Shown here: positions 11,346 through 20,900 of the stretch, in pieces | Numbering within the stretch: the stretch's first letter is position 1 | How the letters are laid out: each line of letters begins with the position of its first letter | DNA from: Manis javanica | Lineage: Eukaryota > Chordata > Mammalia > Pholidota > Manidae | Assembly: GCF_040802235.1 (NCBI RefSeq) | Contig: NC_133167.1 | Span: 11,958,501 to 12,022,500 of the forward strand | Reading direction: 5' to 3' | Length of the DNA: 64,000 nucleotides | The notes under the pieces: generated by a model | The model's input: the letters and a program-made list of their open reading frames with translations, nothing else | What the model was told of the DNA's origin: nothing | The model's database searches: none | Made by a program: the position numbers and the translations under genes

Positions 11346-12533
11346 TAGGATGGTGCGTGGTTTGAGGCTATTTGAGCTTGCTTGGGAGTGGAAAAATGAA
11401 AACCTCCATGTGGTCTATTTTAGCTCCTTCTAGATATTTAGAACAAAATCTCTAGCTAATAATAAAAAGCAATTTTTTACCTTAATTTTCCCTTTGTTCT
11501 CTTGTGTGTTTCAGTACTTCACAAGCAGAAATAAATGTTGAGGAACTCTAGGTGACTCATTCTGCCTAACCTGCCTCAACACCTTTATGATGTCACCCCT
11601 TTAATTGGGTTTTTAGCTTAGTACTTCTAGCAAGTGACCTACTCACGCTGAAAGGAGCAGAACAAAAGCTGTGTTTGGAGACAGGGGTCGAAGTGCATGT
11701 CCACTAAATGACTAGGGGGGGCCTTTTTGTTCTGCTGATTCTCTAACTCTTCATATGAAGATATTTTCTAGAGGCACCTGGGACAGCTGTCCGACTTTGC
11801 ATCTGATACTTATTTTACCCACAGACCTTTGAGCATGCTGAGTTATACGGGCATGCCCTGTGTCTTTCTGAATGTACTAGCAAGAGCTCTACATGGAATG
11901 GGGATAGCACCATTATAAGAATGAATTGACCTTTGTTATCACTGAGGAGTTAGAGCACGTTCCATCACACAAGGATGGAGATGGCCTCTTGGGTATGTGT
12001 AGTAATAACCTATGGCATATTCATCAGTTTGGATAGAAAAATTATTAAAAATCGAATGCCAGTGGCTTAGCTCATCTTCCTAGGATGTTACATCCATCAG
12101 CATCTCCACATGGAAGACTGGGTTGTTTCAGTAGTCTTTCAGGGTGCCATAAACTCTCCAGTACATCTATGGGCTTGTGTTCTACCAGTTAAGGGGTGAA
12201 AACTAAGAAGATAGAGAGAGAAGGTACTACCACCCAAGGGACATGCTCATGCTGGCTCCTTCCTACAGGCTTGGAAGAGCCAACTGTCAAATTTTCAGGA
12301 ACGTTGCAAACTAGTTGTTCGAATAGCCATTATCACAAATTAAATCCTATGTATTTAAAATTAAATAAGATATGAAAAGCAAAAGTAAAATACTCTAAAA
12401 CCATCATTTACGAATTATTTCACTACCTTTTACTAAAATCTATGCACTTGAGGTTATTTGTGTCTATATGGTGGACATATACCATATAGTGGGGTGCCCT
12501 TGGGTGTCTTTTCCCAGTCAAACCAGCTAGAAC
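11346..12533. other. No recognised feature
   Basis: Mixed-composition intergenic sequence. No exon-like frame or named repeat that I can support. Confidence 0.45.
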
Positions 12534-12719
12534 CAGTGGTTCTCAAGATGTAAGGTACATCAAAAGTACCTGAAGGTTTTTTGTTTGTTTTTGTTTGTTT
12601 GTATGCAGATTGCTGGGCATCAAAATATTCAGCTGATCTGAGGCAGGACTTGAGAATTGGCACTTTTGACAGGTTTCTAGCTGCCTCTGATATTCCTGAG
12701 ACGGCCCTGTGAGAACACT
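12534..12719 (+). mobile_element. MER5-like non-autonomous hAT transposon
   Basis: Begins 'cagtggttctcaag', has an internal 'ttgctgggcatcaaaatatt', and ends 'cctgtgagaacact', the inverted partner of the start. A GTTT-rich low-complexity insert lies near 12,578-12,602. Confidence 0.65.
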
Positions 12720-13069
12720 CATCTAAACAAGCCCAAGAAATAATCTTTGCTGTCTCAATTGAAAAATGAGGAAACAAATTTAGAGAATCCAAACATCCCA
12801 TTCATTTCCACCTAATAAATACACGTACTAATTATTTGCATCTCAAACATGTATTTTCATACCACAGCTTGATCACAATAGTACTTTGACACCGAAAACC
12901 AGAGCTCTTGCCTGCAGCTCATCATCCAGATAATAGAAAACCGTCAGTGTGACATTTTGACAGCACAGATACACAATTCATATGCTTATCTGAGAATAAA
13001 GTTCCTACCCATATAATTTGTCATTTGTTGTCCCATCCCTCTATGTTGGATGTTTTACTTACTGTAAGA

Positions 13070-13160
13070 GCCCTGATATTCTGCTGTTTCTCTCCTTTAC
13101 AAATGAAGAAACAGGCCCATAGGCATTCATGATTGCCCAAGACATTTGATATATGATTGC
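13070..13160 (-). mobile_element. Possible MIR fragment, reverse orientation
   Basis: 'tcctttacaaatgaagaaac' followed by 'aggcccataggcattcatga' and 'ttgcccaaga' fits part of an antisense MIR; short and diverged. Confidence 0.4.
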
Positions 13161-13374
13161 TATCCCAAGATTAAAAATATTTTACATTGACCTGCCACAA
13201 AGTCTTATTTTTATTTTGTCATGAAATACTTCAAGTATAAATACAAAATAATAATTTATGATCAATAATTCTGAAGGAATAATTCTATTTTTCCCAGGGT
13301 GCTACTAACCTTAAAGTGGGCACCACTGGCCCTCTGTCGTCTTCCATGGAATCATCAGGTCATTGCTCAACTTT

Positions 13375-13385
13375 TTAATTTATTT
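13375..13385. repeat. Target-site duplication, 3' side of the composite
   Basis: 'ttaatttattt', identical to 22,136-22,146. Beyond it the sequence merges into ATTT repeats and the T-run, so the true duplication may be a few bases longer. Confidence 0.7.
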
Positions 13386-13426
13386 ATTTATTTATTTATT
13401 TTTTTTTTTTTTTTTTTTTTTTTTTT
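13386..13426 (-). other. Terminal poly(A) tail of the composite
   Basis: On the element's sense strand this is an A-run of about 28 (T-run at 13,399-13,426) continuing into AAAT repeats. A-tails of fairly young L1s often become patterned this way. It is the priming end of the insertion. Confidence 0.9.
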
Positions 13427-13749
13427 GAGAGGGCATCTCTCATATTTATTGATCAAATGGTTGTTAACAACAATAAAATTCAGTATAGGGGGGTCAATGC
13501 TCAATGTACAATCATTAATCCATCTCAAGCCTAATTCTCGTCAGTCTCCAATCTTCTGAAGCATAACGAACAAGTTCTTACATGGTGAACGAATTCTTAC
13601 AGAGTGAATAAATTCTTACATGGTGAACAGTACAAGGGCAGTCATCACAGAAACTTTCGGTTTTGATCATGCAATATGACCTATAAACCATCAGGTCAAA
13701 TATGAATATTCATTTGATTTTTGTACTTGATTTATATGTTGATCCCACA
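13427..13749 (-). mobile_element. ERV LTR, U3-R only
   Basis: About 323 bp starting with TG directly after a purine tract and ending at the poly(A). A poly(A) signal sits about 20 bases before the end. Near 13,565-13,630 there are three imperfect units of about 20-22 bp built on 'ttcttacatggtgaac', a small U3 tandem repeat. There is no U5, as expected if the copy came from an RNA that ended in R. Confidence 0.7.
13445..13450 (-). promoter_or_regulatory. Poly(A) signal AATAAA used by the composite
   Basis: The plus strand reads TTTATT, giving AATAAA on the sense strand about 20 nt before the poly(A). This is normal spacing. The signal belongs to the LTR part, not to L1. Confidence 0.8.
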
Positions 13750-13757
13750 TTTCTCCT
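13750..13757 (-). other. Retroviral polypurine tract
   Basis: The sense strand reads AGGAGAAA directly before the LTR's TG, preceded by an AAT-repeat run. A purine tract abutting the LTR is the plus-strand primer site of retroviruses and is not part of any L1 3' UTR I know. Confidence 0.7.
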
Positions 13758-14386
13758 ATTATTATTATTATTTTTATTTTTAATAAAATGCTGAAGTGGT
13801 AGGTAGATGCAAGATAAAGGTAGAAAACATAGTTTAGTGCTGTAAGAAGGCAAATGTAGATGATCAGATGATCAGGTGTGTGCCTATGGACTAAGTATTA
13901 ATCCAGGCTAGACAAGGGCAGCAAGACATCCACGGATGCAGAAGATTTCTCTCAAAGCAGGGGGGGTGAGGTTCTGAGCCTCACCTCTGTTGATCCCCAA
14001 ATTCTCACCTGATGGCCCCCCTGCGACTGTGCCTGTCTTAGGTTGTTCCTCCCTTGAGGAATCTTACCCGTCTCTGGCTAACCAGTCATCTTCCGGGGCC
14101 ATACAGGGAAATGTAAAGTTGGTAAGTGAGAGAGAAGCCATATTGTTTGCAAAGGTTAGCTTTTTACTTCTTTGCAGATTTATGCCCTGTGGCTTCTATG
14201 CCCAGCACTTGTCTCGAGGTATCTTTACCACCTGGAGGAATTATGATACTCGGTAAATTCGATATGAGGCACGAATTCTATTTAAAGTTTGTAATTAGGA
14301 AGGAAGAAGAAAAGCTATAGATGTAGCATATGAAGGAAACTTGGGAGGATTGATTATTTCTTTGACATATCTTCTTGTATAGTACC

Positions 14387-14760
14387 TTAAGTATGTATAG
14401 GTTTTAAACTACTAACTAATTTGCACACACATATTGACATAATAGGAATACGGTGACATAAACAAAGCAAATCTATAATCACCAGCCATCTCCAGTGAAG
14501 CCAAGAAAACCATTTAGGCACCCTAGGCATTTGTGAAAATTTATCTATGATATGATGGATATTTTCCAACTGTACTTGAACCATCAGACAAATTAAAGCA
14601 GCCCATTTCTGGGATCTGTTCACATCCCATATGTTCTTTTAACCATAGATAGTCTATAGTCATGAGATTTTGGGGTGCTACAACTTGCACCCCTCCCAAC
14701 TCCTGGTTGAGTTCCAACAGTACAGATCCAGTCAAATTCGTTGTCTCACTGTATGCACAT
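14387..14760 (-). pseudogene. ERV env transmembrane-subunit relic
   Basis: Two overlapping sense-strand frames carry the parts. The upstream one (to about 14,541) has a heptad-like stretch, then a QN-containing segment and two cysteines separated by seven residues, the layout of the TM immunosuppressive/CX6CC region. The second frame (14,623-14,387) has a tryptophan-rich stretch followed by a hydrophobic anchor and further cysteines. The reading frame breaks between them, and the whole surface subunit is absent. Non-functional. Confidence 0.6.
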
Positions 14761-14939
14761 GCCAGCCTAGACATCTCCCTCCTCCTTCTCATGGCAAGTC
14801 CAGGAGATGGTGGGCTGGATGCAGCCACAACCGCAGCATCGTCCGGATCCCTGTGGAGGCTTTTTGATGATCATCCCCCGGCACGAGTCCTCCAGAGAGT
14901 GCTGATGCCGGAAGCTCCTCCTCATATCGTATCTTAGTT

Positions 14940-15231
14940 CATTTTCTGGGTATCCAAGCTAGGCCTTGATCTTCTGCGTAGAAACAAACAGACCCTTTGC
15001 CCACACTTTGACATGCCCTCTATACCACTGTGCAGAACTCATAGGAGGTCAGCACACAGTAACTGCTTTTTTTTTTTTTTTTTTTAATTAAGAGAAAGGA
15101 ATATTATCAGAAAAGAGTACCTCCATAGCTGATCATCTGACACCCTTTAAGTGATCAACATTAAGGATATTTAAAGCATGCGTTGATCTTTGATTTACCA
15201 ATAGTTTTATCCTGTTAAGGAGTAATCCCCC
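14940..15231 (-). pseudogene. ERV integrase C-terminal relic
   Basis: The sense strand shows a segment like the ALxxLNxxxxxxxG helix of betaretroviral integrases near 15,165. It then shows a V-x-V-W-x-K-G stretch and, after a frame change, G-S-V-C followed by an A-W-I-P-type end and a stop near 14,943. A pure A-run (15,067-15,085) interrupts it. Stops and shifts make it dead. Confidence 0.6.
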
Positions 15232-15259
15232 TTTTCTTTCTTTCTTTTTTTTTTTTTTT
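15232..15259 (-). other. Internal L1 A-tail marking the L1/ERV junction
   Basis: The sense strand has A14 followed by GAAA repeats, directly after an AT-rich L1 3' terminus and directly before sequence reading as retroviral integrase. It marks where L1 sequence ends. Confidence 0.75.
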
Positions 15260-15601
15260 AAATTTTTAATCTACACTTACCTGAAGAATACTATGTTTAC
15301 TATGCTCTCCCCTATATCAGGTCCCCCCTAACAACCACATTACGGTTACTGTCCATCAGCTTAGCAAAATGTTGTAGAGTCACGACTTGTCCTCTCTATG
15401 TTGTGCAGCCCACCCTCCCCTTTCTCCCTCCCCCCCATGCATGCTAATCTTAATACCCCCCTTCTTCTTCCCCCCCCTTATCCCTCCCTGCCCACCCATC
15501 CTCCCCAGTTCCTTTCCCTTTGGTACCTGTTAGTCCATTTTTGGGTTCTGTAATTCTGCTGCTGTTTTGTTCCTTCAGTTTTTCCTTTGTTCCTATACTC
15601 C
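15260..15601 (-). other. L1 3' UTR with G-rich polypurine tract
   Basis: About 340 bp between the ORF2 stop and the A-tail. 15,410-15,520 is C-rich on the plus strand with several CCC runs, so G-rich on the sense strand. This is the potentially G4-forming tract found in L1 3' UTRs across mammals. A consensus-like splice donor (CAG/GTAAGT, plus-strand complement at 15,275-15,283) lies close to the 3' end. Confidence 0.8.
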
Positions 15602-18600
15602 TCAGATGAGTGAAATCATTTGGTATTTCTCTTTCTCCGCTTGGCTTATTTCACTGAGCATAATACTCTCCAGCTCCATCCATGTTGCTGCAAATGGTTG
15701 GATTTTTCCACTTCTTATGGCTGAGTAGTATTCCATTGTGTATATGTACCACATCTTCTTTATCCATTCATCTACAGATGGACATTTAGGTTGCTTCCAG
15801 TTCTTGGCTATTGTAAATAGTGCTGCGATAAACATAGGAGTGCATCTGTCTTTCTCAAACTTGATTGCTGCGTTCTTAGGGTAAATTCCTAGGAGTGGAA
15901 TTCCTGGGTCAAATGGTAGGTCTGTTTTGAGCATTTTGATGCACCTCCATACTGCTTTCCACAATGGTTGAACTAATTTACATTCCCACCAGCAGTGTAG
16001 GAGGGTTCCCCTTTCTCCACAGCCTCGCCAACATTTGTTGTTGTTTGTCTTTTGGATGGCAGCTATCCTTACTGGTGTGAGGTGATACCTCATTGTAGTT
16101 TTAATTTGCATTTCTCTGATAATTAGCGATGTGGAGCATCTTTTCATGTGTCTCTTGGCCATCTGTATTTCTTTTTTGGAGAACTGTCTGTTCAGTTCCT
16201 CTGCCCATTTTTTAATTGGGTTATTTGTTTTTTGTTTGTTGAGGCGTGTGAGCTCTTTATATATTCTGGACGTCAAGCCTTTATCAGATCTGTCATTTTC
16301 AAATATATTCTCCCATACTGTAGGGTTCCTTTTTGTTCTATTGATGGTGTCTTTCGCTGTACAGAAGCTTTTCAGCTTAATGTAGTCCCACTTGCTCATT
16401 TTTGCTGTTGTTTTCCTTGCCCGGGGAGATATGTTCAAGAAGAGATCACTCATGTTTATGTCTAAGAGGTTTTTGCCTATGTTTTTTTCCAAGAGTTTAA
16501 TGGTTTCGTGACTTACATTCAGGTCTTTGATCCATTTTGAGTTTACCTTTGTATATGGGGTTAGACAATGGTCCAGTTTCATTCTCCTACATGTAGCTGT
16601 CCAGTTTTGCCAGCACCATCTGTTGAAGAGACTGTCATTTTGCCATTGTATGTCCATGGCTCCTTTATCAAATATTAATTGACCATATATGTTTGGGTTA
16701 ATTTCTGGGGTCTCTAATCTGTTCCACTGGTCTGTGGCTCTGTTCTTGTGCCAGTACCAAATTGTCTTGATTACTATGGCTTTGTAGTAGAGCTTGAAGT
16801 TGGGGAGTGAGATCCCCCCTACTTTATTCTTCTTTTTCAGGATTGCTTTGGCTATTCGGGGTCTTTGGTGTTTCCATATGAATTTTTGAATTATTTGTTC
16901 CAATTCATTGAAGAATGTTGCTGGTAATTTGAGAGGGATTGCATCAAATTTGTATATTGCTTTCGGCAGGATGGCCATTTTGACGATATTAATTCTTCCT
17001 AGCCATGAGCATGGGATGAGTTTCCATTTATTAGTGTCCCCTTTAATTTCTCTTAAGAGTGACTTGTAGTTTTCAGAGTATAAGTCTTTCACTTCCTTGG
17101 TTAGGTTTATTCCTAGGTATTTTATTCTTTTTGATGCAATGGTGAATGGAATTGTTTTCCTGATTTCTCTTTCTATTGATTCGTTGTTAGTGTATAGGAA
17201 AGCTACAGATTTCTGTGTGTTGATTTTGTATCCTGCAACTTTGCTGTATTCCGATATCAGTTCTAGTAGTTTTGGAGTGGAGTCTTTAGGGTTTTTTATG
17301 TACAGTATCATATCATCTGCAAATAGTGACAGTTTAACTTCTTCTTTACCAATCTGGATTCCTTGTATTTCTTTGTTTTGTCTGATTGCCGTGGCTAGGA
17401 CCTCCAGTACTATGTTAAATAACAGTGGGGAGAGTGGGCATCCCTGTCTGGTTCCCGATCTCAGTGGAAATGCTTTCAGCTTCTCGCTGTTCAGTATAAT
17501 GCTGGCTATGGGTTTATCATATATGGCCTTTATTATGTTGAGGTACTTGCCCTCTATTCCCATTTTGCTGAGAGTTTTTATCATGAATGGATGTTGAATT
17601 TTGTCAAATGCTTTTTCAGCATCTATGGAGATGATCATGTGGTTTTTGTCTTTCTTTTTGTTGATGTGGTGGATGATGTTGATGGATTTTCGAATGTTGT
17701 ACCATCCTTGCATCCCTGGGATGAACCCCACTTGGTCATGGTGTATGATCCTTTTGATATACTGTTGAATTCTGTTTGCTAATATTTTATTGAGTATTTT
17801 TGCATCTACGTTCATCAGGGATATTGGTCTGTAATTTTCTTTTTTGGTGGGGTCTTTGCCTGGTTTTGGTATTAGGGTGATGTTGGCTTCATAGAATGAG
17901 TTTGGGAGTATTCCCTCTTCTTCTATTTTGTGGAACACTTTAAGGAGAATGGGTATTATGTCTTCTCTGTGTGTCTGATAAAATTCCGAGGTAAATCCGT
18001 CCGGCCCCGGGGTTTTGTTCTTGGGTAGTTTTTTGATTACTGTTTCAATTTCTTTGCTTGTAATTGGTTTGTTTAACTTTTGTGTTTCTTCCTTGGTCAG
18101 TCTTGGGAGGTTGTATTTTTCTAGGAAGTTGTCCATTTCTTCTAGGTTTTCCAGCTTGTTGGCATATAGGTTTTCATAGTAGTCTTTAATAATTCTTTGT
18201 ATTTCTGTGGAGTCTGTCGTGATTTTTCCATTCTCATTTCTGATTATGTTGATTTGTGTTGACTCTCTTTTTCTCTTAATAAGTTGGGCTAGAGGCTTAT
18301 CTATTTTGTTTATTTTCTCAAAGAACCAGCTCTTGGTTTCGTTGATTTTTGCTATTGTTTTATTCTTCTCAATTTTGTTTATTTCTTCTCTGATCTTTAT
18401 TATGTCCCTCCTTCTGCTGACTTTAGGCCTCATTTGTTCTTCTTTTTCCAGTTTTAATAATTGTGATGTTAGACTATTCATTTGGGATTGTTCTTCCTTC
18501 TTCAAGTGTGCCTGGATTGCTATATACTTTCCTCTTAAGACTGCTTTCGCTGCATCCCACAGAAGTTGGGGCTTAGTGTTGTTGTTGTCATTTGTTTCTA

Positions 18601-19444
18601 TATATTCCTTGATCTCTATTTTGATTTGTTCATTGATCCATTGATTATTTAGTAGCATGTTGTTAAGCCTCCATGTGTTTGTGAGCCTTTTTGTTTTCTT
18701 TGTAGAATTTATTTCTACTTTCATACCTTTGTGGTCTGAAAAATTGGTTGGTAGAATTTCAATATTGTGGAATTTACTGAGGCTCTTTTTGTGAGCTAGT
18801 ATGTGGTCTATTCTAGAGAATGTTCCATGTGCACTTGAGAAGAATGTATATCCTGTTGCTTTTGGATGTAAAGTTCTATAGATGTCTATTAGGTCCATCT
18901 GTTCTAGTGTGTTGTTCAGTGCCTGTGTGTCTTTACTTATTTTCTGCCCGGTGGATCTATCCTTTGGGGTGAGTGGTGTGTTGAAGTCTCCTACAATGAA
19001 TGCATTGCAGTCTATTTCCCTCTTTAGTTCTGTTAGTATTTGCTTCACATATGCTGGTGCTCCTGTATTGGGTGCATATATATTTAGAATGGTTATATCC
19101 TCTTGTTGGACTAAGCCCTTTATCATTATGTAGTGGCCTTCTTTATCTCTTGTTACTTTCTTTGTTTTGAAGTCTATTTTGTCTGATATTAGTACTGCAA
19201 CCCCTGCTTTCTTCTCACTGTTGTTTGCCTGAAATATGTTTTTCCATCCCTTGACTTTTAGTCTATGCTTATCTTTGGGTTTAAGGTGAGTTTCTTGTAA
19301 GCAGCATATAGATGGGTCTTGCTTTTTTATCCATTCTATTACTCTATGTCTTTTGATTGGTGCATTAAGTCCATTTACATTTAGGGTGACTATTGAAAGA
19401 TATGTACTTATTGCCATTGCAGGCTTTAGATTCGTGGTTACCAA
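15602..19444 (-). CDS. LINE-1 ORF2 protein (endonuclease-reverse transcriptase)
   Basis: An uninterrupted 1280-aa frame, close to the usual 1275 or so. ORF2p nicks genomic DNA at TTTT/AA-like sites and copies L1 RNA from the nick. The N-terminal AP-type endonuclease (about residues 10-245) keeps N22, E51 in Q-E-T-H, the G-D-F-N-T segment and S-D-H near 236-238. The reverse transcriptase has F-A-D-D at 708-711 and the R-Q-G-C-P-L-S-P-L block. The C-terminal zinc-knuckle-like motif C1138-x3-C1142-x7-H1150-x4-C1155 is complete. M10 is an alternative start that aligns better with short-start relatives. It lies 168 bp downstream of ORF1 on the same transcript, so translation should be reinitiated. 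No stop or frameshift: this copy looks coding-competent. Confidence 0.97.
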   Translation of the reverse strand: MVTTNLKPAMAISTYLSIVTLNVNGLNAPIKRHRVIEWIKKQDPSICCLQETHLKPKDKHRLKVKGWKNIFQANNSEKKAGVAVLISDKIDFKTKKVTRDKEGHYIMIKGLVQQEDITILNIYAPNTGAPAYVKQILTELKREIDCNAFIVGDFNTPLTPKDRSTGQKISKDTQALNNTLEQMDLIDIYRTLHPKATGYTFFSSAHGTFSRIDHILAHKKSLSKFHNIEILPTNFSDHKGMKVEINSTKKTKRLTNTWRLNNMLLNNQWINEQIKIEIKEYIETNDNNNTKPQLLWDAAKAVLRGKYIAIQAHLKKEEQSQMNSLTSQLLKLEKEEQMRPKVSRRRDIIKIREEINKIEKNKTIAKINETKSWFFEKINKIDKPLAQLIKRKRESTQINIIRNENGKITTDSTEIQRIIKDYYENLYANKLENLEEMDNFLEKYNLPRLTKEETQKLNKPITSKEIETVIKKLPKNKTPGPDGFTSEFYQTHREDIIPILLKVFHKIEEEGILPNSFYEANITLIPKPGKDPTKKENYRPISLMNVDAKILNKILANRIQQYIKRIIHHDQVGFIPGMQGWYNIRKSINIIHHINKKKDKNHMIISIDAEKAFDKIQHPFMIKTLSKMGIEGKYLNIIKAIYDKPIASIILNSEKLKAFPLRSGTRQGCPLSPLLFNIVLEVLATAIRQNKEIQGIQIGKEEVKLSLFADDMILYIKNPKDSTPKLLELISEYSKVAGYKINTQKSVAFLYTNNESIEREIRKTIPFTIASKRIKYLGINLTKEVKDLYSENYKSLLREIKGDTNKWKLIPCSWLGRINIVKMAILPKAIYKFDAIPLKLPATFFNELEQIIQKFIWKHQRPRIAKAILKKKNKVGGISLPNFKLYYKAIVIKTIWYWHKNRATDQWNRLETPEINPNIYGQLIFDKGAMDIQWQNDSLFNRWCWQNWTATCRRMKLDHCLTPYTKVNSKWIKDLNVSHETIKLLEKNIGKNLLDINMSDLFLNISPRARKTTAKMSKWDYIKLKSFCTAKDTINRTKRNPTVWENIFENDRSDKGLTSRIYKELTRLNKQKTNNPIKKWAEELNRQFSKKEIQMAKRHMKRCSTSLIIREMQIKTTMRYHLTPVRIAAIQKTNNNKCWRGCGERGTLLHCWWECKLVQPLWKAVWRCIKMLKTDLPFDPGIPLLGIYPKNAAIKFEKDRCTPMFIAALFTIAKNWKQPKCPSVDEWIKKMWYIYTMEYYSAIRSGKIQPFAATWMELESIMLSEISQAEKEKYQMISLI

Positions 19445-19612
19445 AGGTTCAAGGTTAGCTTCTTTAGTATCTTACTGCCTAACTTAGCTCGCTTATTGAG
19501 CTGTTATATACACTGTCTGGAGAGTCTTTTCTTCTCTCCCTTCTTATTCCTCCTCCTCCCTTCTTCATATGTTGTGTGTTTTGTTCTGTGCTCTTTTTAG
19601 GGGTGCTCCCAT
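19445..19612 (-). other. L1 inter-ORF spacer
   Basis: 168 bp with stops in all frames between ORF1 and ORF2. The ORFs do not overlap. Confidence 0.85.
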
Positions 19613-20536
19613 CTAGAGCAGTCCCTGTAGGATGCCCTGTAGAGGTGGTTTGTGGGAAGCAAATTCCCTCAGCTTTTGCTTGTCTGGGAATTGTTTGATC
19701 CCACCATCATATTTAAATGATAGTCGTGCTGGATACAGTATCCTTGGTTCAAGGCCCTTCTGTTTCATTGCATTAAGTATATCATGCCATTCTCTTCTGG
19801 CCTGTAGGGTTTCTGTTGAGAAGTCTGATGTTAGCCTGATTGGTTTTCCTTTATAGGTGACCTTTTTCTCTCTAGCTGCCTTTAAAACTCTTTCCTTGTC
19901 CTTGATCCTTGCCATTTTAATTATTATGTGTCTTGGTGTTGTCCTCCTTGGATCCTTTCTGTTGGGGGTTCTGTATAATTCCATGGTCTGTTCGATTATT
20001 TCCTCCCCCAGTTTGGGGAAGTTTTCAGCAATTATTTCTTCAAAGACCCTTTCTATCCCTTTTCCTCTTTCTTCCTCTTCTGGTATCCCTATAATACGAA
20101 TGTTTTTCCTTTTGTATTGGTCACATATTTCTCTTAGTGTTGTTTCATTCCTGGAGATCCTTTTATCTCTCTCTATGTCAGCTTCTATACGTTCCTGTTC
20201 TCTGGCTTCTATTCCTTCAATGGCCTCTTGCATCTTATCCATTCTGCTTATAAATCCTTCCAGGGATTGTTTCACTTCTGTGATCTCTTTCCTGACATCT
20301 GTGATCTCCTTCCGGACTTCATCCCACTGCTCTTGCATTTTTCTCTGCATCTCATCCCACTGCTCTTGCATTTTTCTCTGCATCTCATCCCATTGCTCTT
20401 GCATTTTTTTCTGCATCTCTGTCAGCATGTTCATGATTTTTATTTTGAATTCTTTTTCAGGAGGACTAGTTAGGTCTGTCTCCTTCTCAGGTGTTGTCTC
20501 TGTGATCTTTGTCTGCCTGTAGTTTTGCCTTTTCAT
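19613..20536 (-). CDS. LINE-1 ORF1 protein (RNA-binding chaperone)
   Basis: An intact 307-aa frame, slightly shorter than the roughly 340 aa seen in humans. ORF1p trimerises through an N-terminal coiled coil and coats L1 RNA in cytoplasmic particles. Residues 41-73 are three near-perfect 11-residue repeats of the type MQ(K/R)KMQEQWDE. Two VRKEIT(D/E) heptads follow (74-87), then a longer coiled coil to about 140. The RRM runs from about 143 (N-I-R-I-I-G-I-P) to 225 and the C-terminal domain to the end, with conserved basic residues such as those at R-R-E-W near 250. The start M is the first in frame after the 5' UTR. DNA repeats of 33 bp underlie the 11-mers, showing recent slippage. Confidence 0.96.
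   Translation of the reverse strand: MKRQNYRQTKITETTPEKETDLTSPPEKEFKIKIMNMLTEMQKKMQEQWDEMQRKMQEQWDEMQRKMQEQWDEVRKEITDVRKEITEVKQSLEGFISRMDKMQEAIEGIEAREQERIEADIERDKRISRNETTLREICDQYKRKNIRIIGIPEEEERGKGIERVFEEIIAENFPKLGEEIIEQTMELYRTPNRKDPRRTTPRHIIIKMARIKDKERVLKAAREKKVTYKGKPIRLTSDFSTETLQARREWHDILNAMKQKGLEPRILYPARLSFKYDGGIKQFPDKQKLREFASHKPPLQGILQGLL
20318..20416 (-). repeat. Three tandem 33-bp units inside ORF1
   Basis: 'atcccactgctcttgcattt' recurs at 20,321, 20,354 and, with one change, 20,387 on the plus strand, exactly 33 bp apart. Each unit encodes 11 residues of the ORF1 coiled coil, so expansion keeps the frame. Confidence 0.95.
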
Positions 20537-20900
20537 GGTGATAGAGATAGTCTGCAGAGCTGGTACAAGTGACCGCTGGAAGAGCTTCCCTTCTTGTTGG
20601 TTTGTAGCCTTTTCCTGGGAGAATAGCGACCTCTAGTGGCTTGTGCTGGGCAGCTGTGCGCAGACAGGGCTTCTGCTTCCTGCCCAGTTGCTTTGGGGTT
20701 TATCTCCACTGTTGCTGTGGGCTTGGCCTGGCTGGGGCTGTTCCTCCAAAATGGTGGAGCCCCGTTAGAGGGGGAGCAGCCAGGAGACTATTTATCTCCG
20801 TAAGGGGCCTCTGTGCTCCCTGCTGCCCAGGGGGTTAGAGTGCCCAGAGATCCCCAGATTCCCTGCTTCTGGTCTAAGTGACCTGTCCTGCCCCTTTAAG

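Larger units (their letters stand above)
13427..15231 (-). mobile_element. ERV-derived 3' tail (integrase end, env relics, LTR)
   Basis: This stretch replaces what would otherwise look like an abnormally long L1 3' UTR. In the L1 sense direction it gives, in order: a betaretrovirus-like integrase C-terminus with a frameshift and an internal A-run; the start of the env region; env transmembrane-subunit sequence in two frames; untranslated sequence; a purine tract at 13,750-13,757; and an LTR beginning TG at 13,749 that stops about 20 bases after AATAAA. That is the 3' end of a polyadenylated retroviral transcript (U3-R, no U5). Most of env is missing between about 14,760 and 14,900. It cannot encode a working viral protein. 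Assignment rests on motif reading, not on a search. Confidence 0.75.

Noticed and set aside
11771..11810. Carnivore tRNA-Lys SINE start
   Set aside because: Only a short resemblance ('ggcacctggg', 'gtccgact'); no SINE body follows.
13427..15601. A single 2.2-kb L1 3' UTR
   Set aside because: An internal A-tail, integrase- and env-like reading, a purine tract and an LTR with its own poly(A) signal explain the distal 1.8 kb better.
17097..18644. Plus-strand frames of 166 and 145 codons
   Set aside because: They lie opposite L1 ORF2 and are hydrophobic antisense shadows of its A-rich coding strand.
19857..20522. Plus-strand 221-codon frame
   Set aside because: Antisense of ORF1; its repeats mirror the 33-bp ORF1 units.
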